From positions 186,001 to 250,000 of the forward strand of contig NZ_VIYJ01000003.1 of NCBI RefSeq assembly GCF_008087085.1: a stretch of 64,000 nt of DNA. Direction: 5' to 3'. The notes below the pieces were generated by a model. That model had not been told where the DNA came from. It did no database searches and worked only from the letters and a program-made list of their open reading frames with translations. This stretch comes from Nocardioides rubriscoriae (lineage in GTDB: Bacteria > Actinomycetota > Actinomycetes > Propionibacteriales > Nocardioidaceae). The position numbers and the translations under genes were made by a program. Positions 52,404 through 59,826 of the stretch are shown here, one piece after another; positions within the stretch are counted from its first letter, which is position 1; the number at the start of each line of letters is the position of its first letter.

Positions 52404-53342
52404 ATGTCGCTTCGCCGGCCCCTCGCCACCGCTGCCCTGCTCACCCTCGCCCTCACCGGGCTCGTCGCCTGCGGCGACGACAACGGCGACGGCGGAGGCG
52501 CCGCCTCCGGAGGTGGCGACAACACGCCGCTGACGATCGCCACCCAGAACTTCCCCGAGGCCAACCTCGTCGGCTCCCTCTACGACGTGCTGCTCTCCGC
52601 CAAGGGCTACGACGTCGACCTCAAGGCGGTCGACACCCGCGACGCCTACCTCAGCACCTTCCCCGGCGACGTCGACGTCGTCCCCGAATACCTCGGTGCT
52701 TTCGGCGAGGCCCTCAACGCCGCCGCCAACGGCGAGGGTGCTGCCCCCGTCGCGACCAACGACTCCGAAGCCACCCTCGCCGCCGTCGAGCCGCTCGCCA
52801 AGGACAAGGGCATCACCCTGCTCGACCTGTCCGAGGCCAACTCGCAGAACGCGTTCTTCGTCACCCAGGAGCAGGCCGACGGCGGGCTCAGCACGCTGTC
52901 CGACCTGACCGGGCAGAGCGTCGTGCTGGCCGGCTCGCCCGACTGCAAGGGCCGCTCCGACTGTGAGGGCGGGCTCACCGGCACCTACGGCATCGACATC
53001 AGCGAGATCCTGCCGCTCGGCTTCGCCTCGCCCGAGACCTACGCCGCGGTCAAGGACGGCGAGGCCCAGCTCGGCCTGACCGGCACGATCGACCCCAACC
53101 TCGACGACGAGGGCCTCGTGCTCCTCGACGACGACAAGGGCATTCAGCCGGCTCAGAACTACGTGCCGGCCGTGTCCTCGGAGTTCCTCGCCGCACACGG
53201 CGACATCGAGCAGCCCCTCAACGACCTGATGGCCGCCCTCGACAACGACACCGTCAACGAGCTGCTCGGTCGCGTCACCCTCGACCGCGAGAAGCCCGAG
53301 GACGTCGCCCGCGACTTCCTCGAGTCCGAGGGCCTGATCTGA
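52404..53342 (+). CDS. Glycine betaine/choline-type substrate-binding lipoprotein
   Basis: A 312-residue OpuCC/OsmF-family lipoprotein. Lipobox LVAC after a short signal peptide, then LTIATQNFPEANLVGSLYDVLL and VDVVPEYLGAF, which are hallmarks of this family; two Cys in SPDCKGRSDC may form a disulfide. It captures quaternary ammonium solutes for osmoprotection. AAGGT lies about ten bases before the ATG. Base usage is less GC-biased at some third positions than in the permeases. Confidence 0.9.
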   Translation: MSLRRPLATAALLTLALTGLVACGDDNGDGGGAASGGGDNTPLTIATQNFPEANLVGSLYDVLLSAKGYDVDLKAVDTRDAYLSTFPGDVDVVPEYLGAFGEALNAAANGEGAAPVATNDSEATLAAVEPLAKDKGITLLDLSEANSQNAFFVTQEQADGGLSTLSDLTGQSVVLAGSPDCKGRSDCEGGLTGTYGIDISEILPLGFASPETYAAVKDGEAQLGLTGTIDPNLDDEGLVLLDDDKGIQPAQNYVPAVSSEFLAAHGDIEQPLNDLMAALDNDTVNELLGRVTLDREKPEDVARDFLESEGLI

Positions 53343-53349
53343 GTCCAGC

Positions 53350-53425
53350 CCTCGTAGTCGCGTAGCGCCAGGGCCGCGTGGTCGACGCTCGCCGGGTCCA
53401 ACCCCGGTACGTCGATCCGCGGCCC
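53350..53425. repeat. 76-bp direct repeat, left copy
   Basis: 75/76 identical to 54172-54247, which is the 3' end of the glycosyltransferase gene minus its last codon. Homology stops sharply on both sides. Together the copies bracket an 822-bp segment with one secreted-protein gene, an arrangement like attL/attR. Confidence 0.95.
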
Positions 53426-53504
53426 TCGTGTGCGTGCGTGGAGTACGTAGCGTCCTCGGTCGGCGCCAGCAGTCGTCGGGCGGGCCTGTGACGCGATGTG
53501 CGCC

Positions 53505-54146
53505 ATGACACCTTCTCGGGTTCTCGGACTCACCCTGGCCAGCGTGGCGCTTGGCGCCTCTTGCCTCACAACGCCGTCGTCCTCGGCTGCCTCCTCTGAC
53601 CCCACTAAGTCACGCAGTCGCGAGATGCACACCTGCACCTCGGACGAGATCAACAACGGCAAGACCATGCGCAGCATCGACCTGCTGCACCAGCCGTTCA
53701 AGATGACCCACGCCACGCGGCGCCGCATCCCGGCCGATGTCGTGTTCTCGCACGCGGTGTCGATGACCAAGCAGAACGTGGTCGAGGCCTCAATCAAGGC
53801 CACCGCGAAGGTCAAGGCTGAGGCGGGCGCGTTCTTCGCGAAGGCCGAGGTCGAGGCTGGCATCGAGCTAGCGGGCCGCTACCAGCACACCTCCACCACG
53901 TCGGTCACCGACACCTTTACGTTGCCTGCGTCGTCGAAGGAGCGCGTCTTCGTGTTCTACGACGGTGTCGACCTGTTCCAGATGCGTGCCCACCTGCGGA
54001 CGTGCGACCGGTCCGGCCAGAACGATTACTACGGCAATCTCACCACCTTCAACCCCATCGACGAGAGCGGTGCCGTCCAGTGCCCGCACACTCGCTATCG
54101 CAAGGGCACGATCTCCTACCAGGTGTCACTCGGCGCCGGGTGTTGA
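53505..54146 (+). CDS. Secreted protein of unknown function in an inserted segment
   Basis: 213 residues from the ATG at 53505 (ATG at 53496 also in frame). A signal peptide (TPSRVLGLTLASVALGASC) is followed by a mature domain with four Cys. A strikingly regular stretch ATAKVKAEAGAFFAKAEVEA then a Ser/Thr-rich TSTTSVTDTFTLPA recalls the membrane-insertion segments of beta-pore-forming proteins, but this is only a resemblance. Codon use is clearly less GC-biased than in neighbours (CTA, TTT, TCA, TTG occur), and the gene is bracketed by 76-bp direct repeats. I do not recognise the family; acquired DNA is likely. Confidence 0.75.
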   Translation: MTPSRVLGLTLASVALGASCLTTPSSSAASSDPTKSRSREMHTCTSDEINNGKTMRSIDLLHQPFKMTHATRRRIPADVVFSHAVSMTKQNVVEASIKATAKVKAEAGAFFAKAEVEAGIELAGRYQHTSTTSVTDTFTLPASSKERVFVFYDGVDLFQMRAHLRTCDRSGQNDYYGNLTTFNPIDESGAVQCPHTRYRKGTISYQVSLGAGC

Positions 54147-54166
54147 CTCCCCGCGTCGCGATCTCA

Positions 54167-55312
54167 TCAGACCTCGTGGTCGCGTAGCGCCAGGGCCGCG
54201 TGGTCGACGCTCGCCGGGTCCAACCCCGGTACGTCGATCCGCGGCCCGCGTGCGTCGCTCACCCGGGGCACCCGCTCGCCGGGGCCCAGCGAGGCGACGT
54301 ACCGCATGACCAGGGCGGCGTCGTCGCGCCGCCCGTGCTCGACCAGCCAGCCGGTCAGCCGGTGCACCGGCGGCAGGCCGCTGTGGACCAGCGAGCGGGC
54401 CCCGAAGAACTCACGCACCCCCGACTCCAGCAGCGAGTACCACGCGTCGTCGGCCTCGGGGATCAGCGCGAAGTAGCGGTGCAGGTCGCCGGGCAGCACC
54501 CTGTCGGCGAAGACCTTCGAGACCTTGTCGGAGCCGTAGTCGGTGACGCTCTGGCGCGACAGGCGCTTGGTCTCCCAGCGGTCGCGCAGGTCGTCGAGCG
54601 AGGCCCGCTGCTGGGTGATCGAGGTGCCGTCGCTGCGGATGCGCCAGTGGTAGACCACGTCGGGCACGATGCCGATACGGCGGGCGCGCAGGTAGGCCGT
54701 GGTGGTCGTGGGCTGGTCCTCGTAGCGGTGGCCCTCGAGCCACGTCAGGCCGGTGCCGTCCCAGAAGTCACGACGGAACAGCTTGTTCCATGCGAAGACG
54801 TCGCCCAGGATCTCGGGGCTCTGGTCGATCGCGAGTGCCGCGCGCGACTTGTGCAGGCGGCGCATCCAGGGCGGCTCGACGAGCTCGGCGTGCGTGCTCT
54901 CGTGCTCGGTGCCGACGACCTCGGGGTGCCACCACGCGATCGAGCCGGTCACGAAGTCGCAGCCCGCGCGGTGCAGCTGCTGGTGCAGCACGTCGTACGC
55001 CGTCGCCGGGACGGCGTCGTCGGAGTCGGCGAACGTGATCAGCGGGCCGGTGGTGTGCCGCAGGCCCTCGTTGCGGGCCGCGCCCAGGCCCCGGTTGGTC
55101 GTGTGCACGACGCGCACGCGCGGGTCGCGGGCGGCGTACTCGTCGGCGATCGCGCCGGACCCGTCGGTCGAGCCGTCGTCGACGACGACGACCTCGAGGT
55201 CGGTCCAGGTCGAGGCGAGCACCGAGTCGAGGCACTCGGCGAGGTAGGCCTCGACGTCGTAGACGGGCACGACGACGCTGATCCGTGGGGGCGTGCGCCG
55301 TCCAAACCTCAT
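54167..55312 (-). CDS. Glycosyltransferase family 2
   Basis: A 381-residue GT-A-fold transferase. ISVVVPVYDVEAYLAECLDSVL and VVVVDDGSTDGSGAIADEYA are the GT2 nucleotide-sugar motifs, with LITFADSDDAVP holding the metal-binding DxD-like acids, and the catalytic HRYEDQPTTTTAYL (ED). It resembles enzymes that extend surface polysaccharides or teichoic-acid-like chains. Its last 25 codons are duplicated 822 bp away. It is divergent from the sulfotransferase-like gene (27 bp). Confidence 0.88.
   Translation of the reverse strand: MRFGRRTPPRISVVVPVYDVEAYLAECLDSVLASTWTDLEVVVVDDGSTDGSGAIADEYAARDPRVRVVHTTNRGLGAARNEGLRHTTGPLITFADSDDAVPATAYDVLHQQLHRAGCDFVTGSIAWWHPEVVGTEHESTHAELVEPPWMRRLHKSRAALAIDQSPEILGDVFAWNKLFRRDFWDGTGLTWLEGHRYEDQPTTTTAYLRARRIGIVPDVVYHWRIRSDGTSITQQRASLDDLRDRWETKRLSRQSVTDYGSDKVSKVFADRVLPGDLHRYFALIPEADDAWYSLLESGVREFFGARSLVHSGLPPVHRLTGWLVEHGRRDDAALVMRYVASLGPGERVPRVSDARGPRIDVPGLDPASVDHAALALRDHEV
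54172..54247. repeat. 76-bp direct repeat, right copy
   Basis: Partner of 53350-53425; lies within the 3' coding end of the glycosyltransferase, which therefore stays intact. Confidence 0.95.
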
Positions 55313-55325
55313 GGGCGGAGGTTAG

Positions 55326-55331
55326 TAGGCT
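55326..55331 (+). promoter_or_regulatory. -10 box of the sulfotransferase-like gene
   Basis: TAGGCT, eight bases before the GTG at 55340. Confidence 0.4.
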
Positions 55332-55339
55332 CACCGACC

Positions 55340-56455
55340 GTGACCGCCCCCATCCTCGAGCCCAGCGCCGACTACCCGCGCACCGTGCTCTTCGTGGCCG
55401 GCGCCGGCCGCTCCGGCACCAGCACGATGGCCGGGCTCGCCAAGATCCTCGGCCTGCACGTGCCGCAGCCCGAGGTCGCCGCCGACGCGACCAACCCCAA
55501 GGGCTTCGGGGAGCCGCAGTGGGTGGTCGACCACCACGACCGGCTGCTGCGCGAGGCCGTCGTCCAGGTCTCAGACTCCCGGCCGCACGCGTGGTTCGAC
55601 ACCGGGCGGATCAGCACTCGCGAGCCCGAGCGGATCGCCACCGCGGCCTGGCTCGAGGAGCACTTCGCGGTCAACCCCGAGCTGGTCGTCAAAGACCCGC
55701 GGCTGAGCTGGTTCCTCGGTCTGTGGCGGGTCGCGGCGATCCGCACCGGTGCCCGGCCCGTCTTCGTGACCATGCTGCGGCCGCCGGCCGAGGTCGTCGG
55801 CAGCAAGCAGACCTACTACGCCAACAAGCTCGGCTCGGCCCACCTGGCCGCCTCGTGGCTCAACATGCTGCTCCACACCGAGCGGGGCACCCGCGACACG
55901 GTGGGTGAGGGTGTCGGCGAGAACGGCCGGGTGTTCGTCCGCTACGCCGACCTGCTCGACGACTGGACCCGCGTCACCATGGACGTCGGCGAGCGGCTGC
56001 AGCTGCAGAGCGTGCTGCACGCCAACAGCGAGCAGATCCGCGACGGACACCGCTTCGTCGACCCGTCGCTGCGACGGATGACGCAGACGCTCGACGACCT
56101 GGGACTGCCGCCGCGGCTGCACGAGCTGGTCGCCGAGACCTGGTCGGAGCTCAACGGGCTGGCCGACCCCGGCGGCGACACCGCGGCCGCGCACGCGACC
56201 CTCGACCAGCTCCGCGAGGCCTACACCGACCTGTACGCCGAGGCCGAGGCGATCTCGCGCTCCTCGGTCGTCCACGCCGAGCACGTGCTCAGGTCTCGAC
56301 AAGCTCGACCAGCGACGTCCGTGGTCGAGCCGGGTTCGGTGGTCGAGCCTGTCGAGACCCCGCGCGGCGCCGACCGGCTCCCGCACGGCCTGCGCGCCGC
56401 TGTACCGCCGTCGGTGCGGCGGGGCCTGCGCAAGATGGCCGGCCGCGAGAGGTGA
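55340..56455 (+). CDS. Sulfotransferase-family protein
   Basis: A 371-residue P-loop sulfotransferase-like protein. The 5'-phosphosulfate loop is FVAGAGRSGTSTMAGLAKIL, and the 3'-phosphate-binding region is VFVTMLRPPAEVVGSKQTYY. The family transfers sulfate from PAPS to sugars or lipids, though many bacterial members are untested. Near the C-terminus an interspersed palindrome is read in frame as SVVEPGSVVEPVETPR, so the last 55 residues were remodelled by repeat insertion. It overlaps the next glycosyltransferase (GTGA), suggesting joint action on a surface glycan. Confidence 0.82.
   Translation: MTAPILEPSADYPRTVLFVAGAGRSGTSTMAGLAKILGLHVPQPEVAADATNPKGFGEPQWVVDHHDRLLREAVVQVSDSRPHAWFDTGRISTREPERIATAAWLEEHFAVNPELVVKDPRLSWFLGLWRVAAIRTGARPVFVTMLRPPAEVVGSKQTYYANKLGSAHLAASWLNMLLHTERGTRDTVGEGVGENGRVFVRYADLLDDWTRVTMDVGERLQLQSVLHANSEQIRDGHRFVDPSLRRMTQTLDDLGLPPRLHELVAETWSELNGLADPGGDTAAAHATLDQLREAYTDLYAEAEAISRSSVVHAEHVLRSRQARPATSVVEPGSVVEPVETPRGADRLPHGLRAAVPPSVRRGLRKMAGRER
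56292..56359. repeat. REP-like palindrome inside the sulfotransferase gene
   Basis: Arms GGTCTCGACA(A)GCTCGACCA at 56292-56311 and its inverse at 56340-56359 match at 19/20 bases; a third partial copy GTGGTCGAGCC lies between. It is translated in frame, with a length that preserves the reading frame. Confidence 0.9.
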
Positions 56456-57414
56456 CCGCCCACTCCGGCGTGTCCGGGATCCGCAACCTCGAGGGCCACA
56501 CCGACTTCGACATCACCTGGCCGTGGACCCGCCCCGGCGGCCTGCGGGCCGGCTCGACCGCGGTGCTGCGGGTCAAGGACGAGGCGCTGTCGCTGCCGTG
56601 GGTGCTGCCGCCGCTGCTGCGCGCGATGGACCACGTGCTCGTCGTCGACAACGGTTCGACCGACGGCACCCCCGAGGTCGCTCGCGCCACGGCCGAGTCG
56701 GCCGGGCTGGCGCACAAGCTGACGCAGGCGGCGTACCCCTTCGCCGTCGCGCGTGCCGGCGCCGAGCACCGGGCCGTGCACGAGCTGTCGGTGCACTCGC
56801 TGTCCTACTTCTACAACTGGTGCTTCGCCCAGGTCGGCACCCGCTACTCCTTCAAGTGGGACGGCGACATGGTGCTCACAGCCGAGGGCGAGGCCTCCCT
56901 GGCCGACCTCGCCTGGCAGGTCGGCGACGTCCAGGCGATCGTCCGCGTGCCCCGGCACGGGCTCTACCTCGACTCGCGCTCCCCGCAGCGCGGGTGGCTC
57001 GACCTGGGGCTGCGCAACGCCGAGGAGTGGGGCTTCCCGATCGGGCCCGACTTCGTCTTCACCAAGGCCTTCGAGTGGGAGGTCCGGACGACGCCCAAGC
57101 CGGTCATCTCGATCGGGCTGCCCCACGGTCTCTGCGTCGAGCTGAAGTACCTCGACGGCGACGAGTTCGCCCACTGGACCGACCCGGCGTCCTTCGCCAC
57201 CAGCTATCGCAACAAGCGCAAGCGCCGCGAGTGGCAGGTCTTCAACTCCCTCAACGACGGCGTGGTGCCCGAGGGCGTGCACGAGATCGTCGCGCCCGAC
57301 GGCGTCCACGTCGTCGACCACGTCACCCGGGTCTGGCTGCCGCGCGCACCCCGCCCCCTCCAGGTCGGCACCGTCGTCACCTCCGACGACCAGGACCGGC
57401 GACCCGTCGCGTAG
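56452..57414 (+). CDS. Glycosyltransferase family 2-like protein
   Basis: A 320-residue GT-A-like protein. AVLRVKDEALSLPWVL then HVLVVDNGSTDGTPEVARAT are the nucleotide-sugar motifs; SFKWDGDMVLTAEGE supplies the DxD. This layout (long acceptor domain with FPIGPDFVFTKAFEWEV) is common in actinobacterial capsule or glycan loci. GTG start coupled to the sulfotransferase gene. The TAG stop lies in the centre of a palindrome identical in its arms to those at 640-749. Confidence 0.83.
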   Translation: MTAHSGVSGIRNLEGHTDFDITWPWTRPGGLRAGSTAVLRVKDEALSLPWVLPPLLRAMDHVLVVDNGSTDGTPEVARATAESAGLAHKLTQAAYPFAVARAGAEHRAVHELSVHSLSYFYNWCFAQVGTRYSFKWDGDMVLTAEGEASLADLAWQVGDVQAIVRVPRHGLYLDSRSPQRGWLDLGLRNAEEWGFPIGPDFVFTKAFEWEVRTTPKPVISIGLPHGLCVELKYLDGDEFAHWTDPASFATSYRNKRKRREWQVFNSLNDGVVPEGVHEIVAPDGVHVVDHVTRVWLPRAPRPLQVGTVVTSDDQDRRPVA

Positions 57415-57426
57415 ACGCGACGGGTC
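57401..57426. repeat. Fourth copy of the GACCCGTCGCG palindrome
   Basis: Arms GACCCGTCGCG and CGCGACGGGTC with centre TAGA. The TAG is the stop codon of the glycosyltransferase, so the repeat forms the end of the gene and possibly its terminator. Confidence 0.9.
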
Positions 57427-57522
57427 GGCGTGGTTGTACGCCGGATCGGGCCCGAGGGACAGGGGGGTGGGGTGTCGGATGGGTCACGTCACGATCGCGA
57501 GACGCGCCGGAAACATTGCCAC

Positions 57523-57601
57523 TAGCCTGACGTTGCACTGCTGACACACAACTCGAGCACATCGTCCGGTACCCCTCGGGGACTGGAACGAAAGGTTCCT
57601 G
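57523..57601 (+). promoter_or_regulatory. Promoter and structured leader of the pan-nad operon
   Basis: TAGCCT at 57523-57528 would give a leader of about 65 bases. It contains CCCC-TC-GGGG and, just before the ATG, GGAAC-GAAAG-GTTCC, whose loop holds the only ribosome-site-like bases (GAAAGG). Confidence 0.45.
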
Positions 57602-58531
57602 ATGTCGCACCTCCCGGGCACGCCCGCACGCGCCGAGCGACTCCGCATCGGCGTCGTCGGCGCCGGCCGTGTCGGAGCCGTCCTCGCCTGCGGTCTGCGC
57701 GCCGCCGGTCGCGAGATCGTCGCAGCCGCCGGCGAGTCCGACGCGTCCCGTCGCCGCCTCGACGACCTGCTGCCCGGCGTACCGGTCGACAAGCCGAGCG
57801 CGGTGGCCCGGGCCTGCGACCTGCTCCTGCTGACGGTGCCCGACGACATGCTGGCCAACGTGGTGCGCGTGCTGGCCGACAGCGGTGCGCTCCGCGAGGG
57901 TCAGTACGTCGTCCACACCAGCGGCCGCCACGGCCTGGCGGTGCTCGCCCCGGCGACGGCGGTCGGGGCGCGGCCGGTCGCGCTGCACCCCGCGATGACC
58001 TTCACCGGCACCGCCGTCGACCTCGACCGGCTCGGCGGCTGCGTCTTCGGCCTCACCGCCGAGCCCGAGGAGCGCGAGCTCGCCGCCCGGCTCGTCAGCG
58101 ACCTCGGCGGCCGCTGCCTGTGGGTGCCGGAGTCGCGCCGTGCGCTCTACCACGCCGGTCTCGCCCACGGTGCCAACCACCTGGTCACCCTGGTCACCGA
58201 GGCGATGGAGATCCTCGCGGCCGCCGGCGCCGACGACCCGGCCTCGACCCTGCGCCCGCTGCTCACCGCGGCGCTCGACAACGCCCTGGAGCACGGCGAC
58301 GCCGCCCTGACCGGCCCCATCGTGCGCGGCGATGTCGGCACCGTGCAGGCCCACCTCGACGGCATCCTCGCCGAGGCCCCGCAGACGCTGCCGTCCTACC
58401 TGACGCTCGCCCGCGCGACCCTGAGCCGGGCCGTGACCGACGGCCGCCTGGTGCCGATCCGCGCGCTGAAGATGCGCGAGGTGCTCGACGAGGCCGCGGC
58501 CGCGGCCCGCCCGGTCCGCTGGACGACGTGA
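57602..58531 (+). CDS. Rossmann-fold DUF2520 protein
   Basis: A 309-residue protein with an N-terminal Rossmann domain (RIGVVGAGRVGAVLACGLRAAG; LLLLTVPDDML; HTSGRHGLAVL; LHPAMTFTG) and the helical DUF2520 domain, like ketopantoate or pyrroline-carboxylate reductases. The conserved place before panC suggests a reductase step in pantothenate synthesis (ketopantoate reduction), but this is inferred; no panE is seen here. ATG with GAAAGG upstream; GTGA overlap with panC. Confidence 0.85.
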   Translation: MSHLPGTPARAERLRIGVVGAGRVGAVLACGLRAAGREIVAAAGESDASRRRLDDLLPGVPVDKPSAVARACDLLLLTVPDDMLANVVRVLADSGALREGQYVVHTSGRHGLAVLAPATAVGARPVALHPAMTFTGTAVDLDRLGGCVFGLTAEPEERELAARLVSDLGGRCLWVPESRRALYHAGLAHGANHLVTLVTEAMEILAAAGADDPASTLRPLLTAALDNALEHGDAALTGPIVRGDVGTVQAHLDGILAEAPQTLPSYLTLARATLSRAVTDGRLVPIRALKMREVLDEAAAAARPVRWTT

Positions 58532-59391
58532 GCCGCCTGGTCACGACCCGCACCGAGCTCGCCGACGCGCTGTCCGCGCGCCGCCGCGCGGGGGAGCGGG
58601 TCGGGTTCGTGCCGACGATGGGGGCGCTGCACGAGGGGCACGCCAGCCTCATGACCCGCGCGCGCACCGAGGTCGGCACCGGCCCGCTGGTGGTCTCGGT
58701 CTTCGTCAACCCGCTGCAGTTCGGGCCCGGTGAGGACCTCGACCGCTACCCGCGCACCCTCGACGCCGACCTCGAGGTCTGCGCCGCCCACGGCGTCGAC
58801 CTGGTGTTCGCCCCGGCGGTCGACGAGGTCTACCCGACCTGGCCACCGGCCGTCACCGTTGACCCCGGTCCGCTCGGCTCGGTGCTCGACGGCGCCAGCC
58901 GGCCGGGCCACTTCACCGGCGTGCTCACCGTCGTGGCCAAGCTCTTCGGGCTCGTGCGCCCCGACGTCGCCGTCTTCGGCCAGAAGGATTACCAGCAGCT
59001 GGTGCTCATCCGCCGGATGGCGGCCGACCTGTGCCTGGGGGTCGACGTCGTCGGCGCCGAGACGGTCCGCGAGCCCGACGGGCTGGCCCTGTCCAGCCGC
59101 AACCGCTACCTCGACCCCGAGCAGCGCCGCGACGCGCTCGCCCTGAGCCGCACGCTGCGCGCGGCCGCCGAGGCGGCGCCGTACGGCGTGGGGGCGGCGC
59201 TCGACGCGGCCCGGGCCGAGCTGCGCGCAGCACCGGGCGTCGACCTCGACTACCTCGAGCTCGTGCTGCCCGACCTCGCGCCCCTGCCGGACGACGTCCC
59301 CGCCGGGACCGAGGCCCGCGCCCTGATCGCCGCCCGCGTCGGCTCCACGCGACTCATCGACAACCTCCCCCTCACGATCGGACGGCCCTGA
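58528..59391 (+). CDS. panC: Pantoate--beta-alanine ligase
   Basis: A 287-residue pantothenate synthetase. [18 protein letters not shown] (with the HxGH-type ATP motif), [37 protein letters not shown] (KDxQ) and [12 protein letters not shown] (KMSKS-like) are all in place. It joins pantoate to beta-alanine, the latter produced by PanD encoded next. TGATG overlap with panD. Confidence 0.95.
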   Translation: MSRLVTTRTELADALSARRRAGERVGFVPTMGALHEGHASLMTRARTEVGTGPLVVSVFVNPLQFGPGEDLDRYPRTLDADLEVCAAHGVDLVFAPAVDEVYPTWPPAVTVDPGPLGSVLDGASRPGHFTGVLTVVAKLFGLVRPDVAVFGQKDYQQLVLIRRMAADLCLGVDVVGAETVREPDGLALSSRNRYLDPEQRRDALALSRTLRAAAEAAPYGVGAALDAARAELRAAPGVDLDYLELVLPDLAPLPDDVPAGTEARALIAARVGSTRLIDNLPLTIGRP

Positions 59392-59807
59392 TGCTCCGCA
59401 CGATGATGAAGTCCAAGATCCACCGCGCGACCGTGACGCAGGCCGACCTGCACTACGTCGGCTCGGTCACGGTCGACGAGGACCTGCTCGACGCGGCCGA
59501 CCTGCTGGCCGGCGAGCTGGTCCACATCGTCGACATCACCAACGGGGCCCGGCTCGAGACCTACACGATCGCCGGCGAGCGCGGCAGCGGCGTGATCGGC
59601 ATCAACGGGGCCGCCGCGCGGCTGGTCCACCCGGGCGACCTGGTGATCCTCATCGGCTACGGCCAGATGGACACCGCCGAGGCCAAGGCCCACCAGCCGC
59701 ACGTCGTCTTCGTCGACGCCGACAACAAGATCATGGCCACCGGGTTCGACCCGGCCGAGACGTTCGGCGACCCGGGTCTCACCCGTGGGGACGTGGTCGC
59801 GCGCTGA
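59391..59807 (+). CDS. panD: Aspartate 1-decarboxylase
   Basis: A 138-residue pyruvoyl enzyme making beta-alanine from aspartate. Self-processing occurs at Gly24-Ser25 in HYVGSVTVD; other signatures are [24 protein letters not shown] and [15 protein letters not shown]. The last 20 residues beyond the core are as usual in actinobacteria. Confidence 0.95.
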   Translation: MLRTMMKSKIHRATVTQADLHYVGSVTVDEDLLDAADLLAGELVHIVDITNGARLETYTIAGERGSGVIGINGAAARLVHPGDLVILIGYGQMDTAEAKAHQPHVVFVDADNKIMATGFDPAETFGDPGLTRGDVVAR

Positions 59808-59814
59808 CGCGCAC

Positions 59815-59820
59815 TAGCCT
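59815..59820 (+). promoter_or_regulatory. -10 box, leaderless promoter of nadB
   Basis: TAGCCT, then GATCAG and the ATG at 59827; CACTAGCCTGATC is shared with hpt. Confidence 0.5.
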
Positions 59821-59826
59821 GATCAG

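Noticed and set aside
57602..58531. Calling the DUF2520 gene panE or proC
   Set aside because: It has the Rossmann fold, but the C-terminal domain is DUF2520 and not the ApbA/PanE or ProC dimerisation domain; function is left open.
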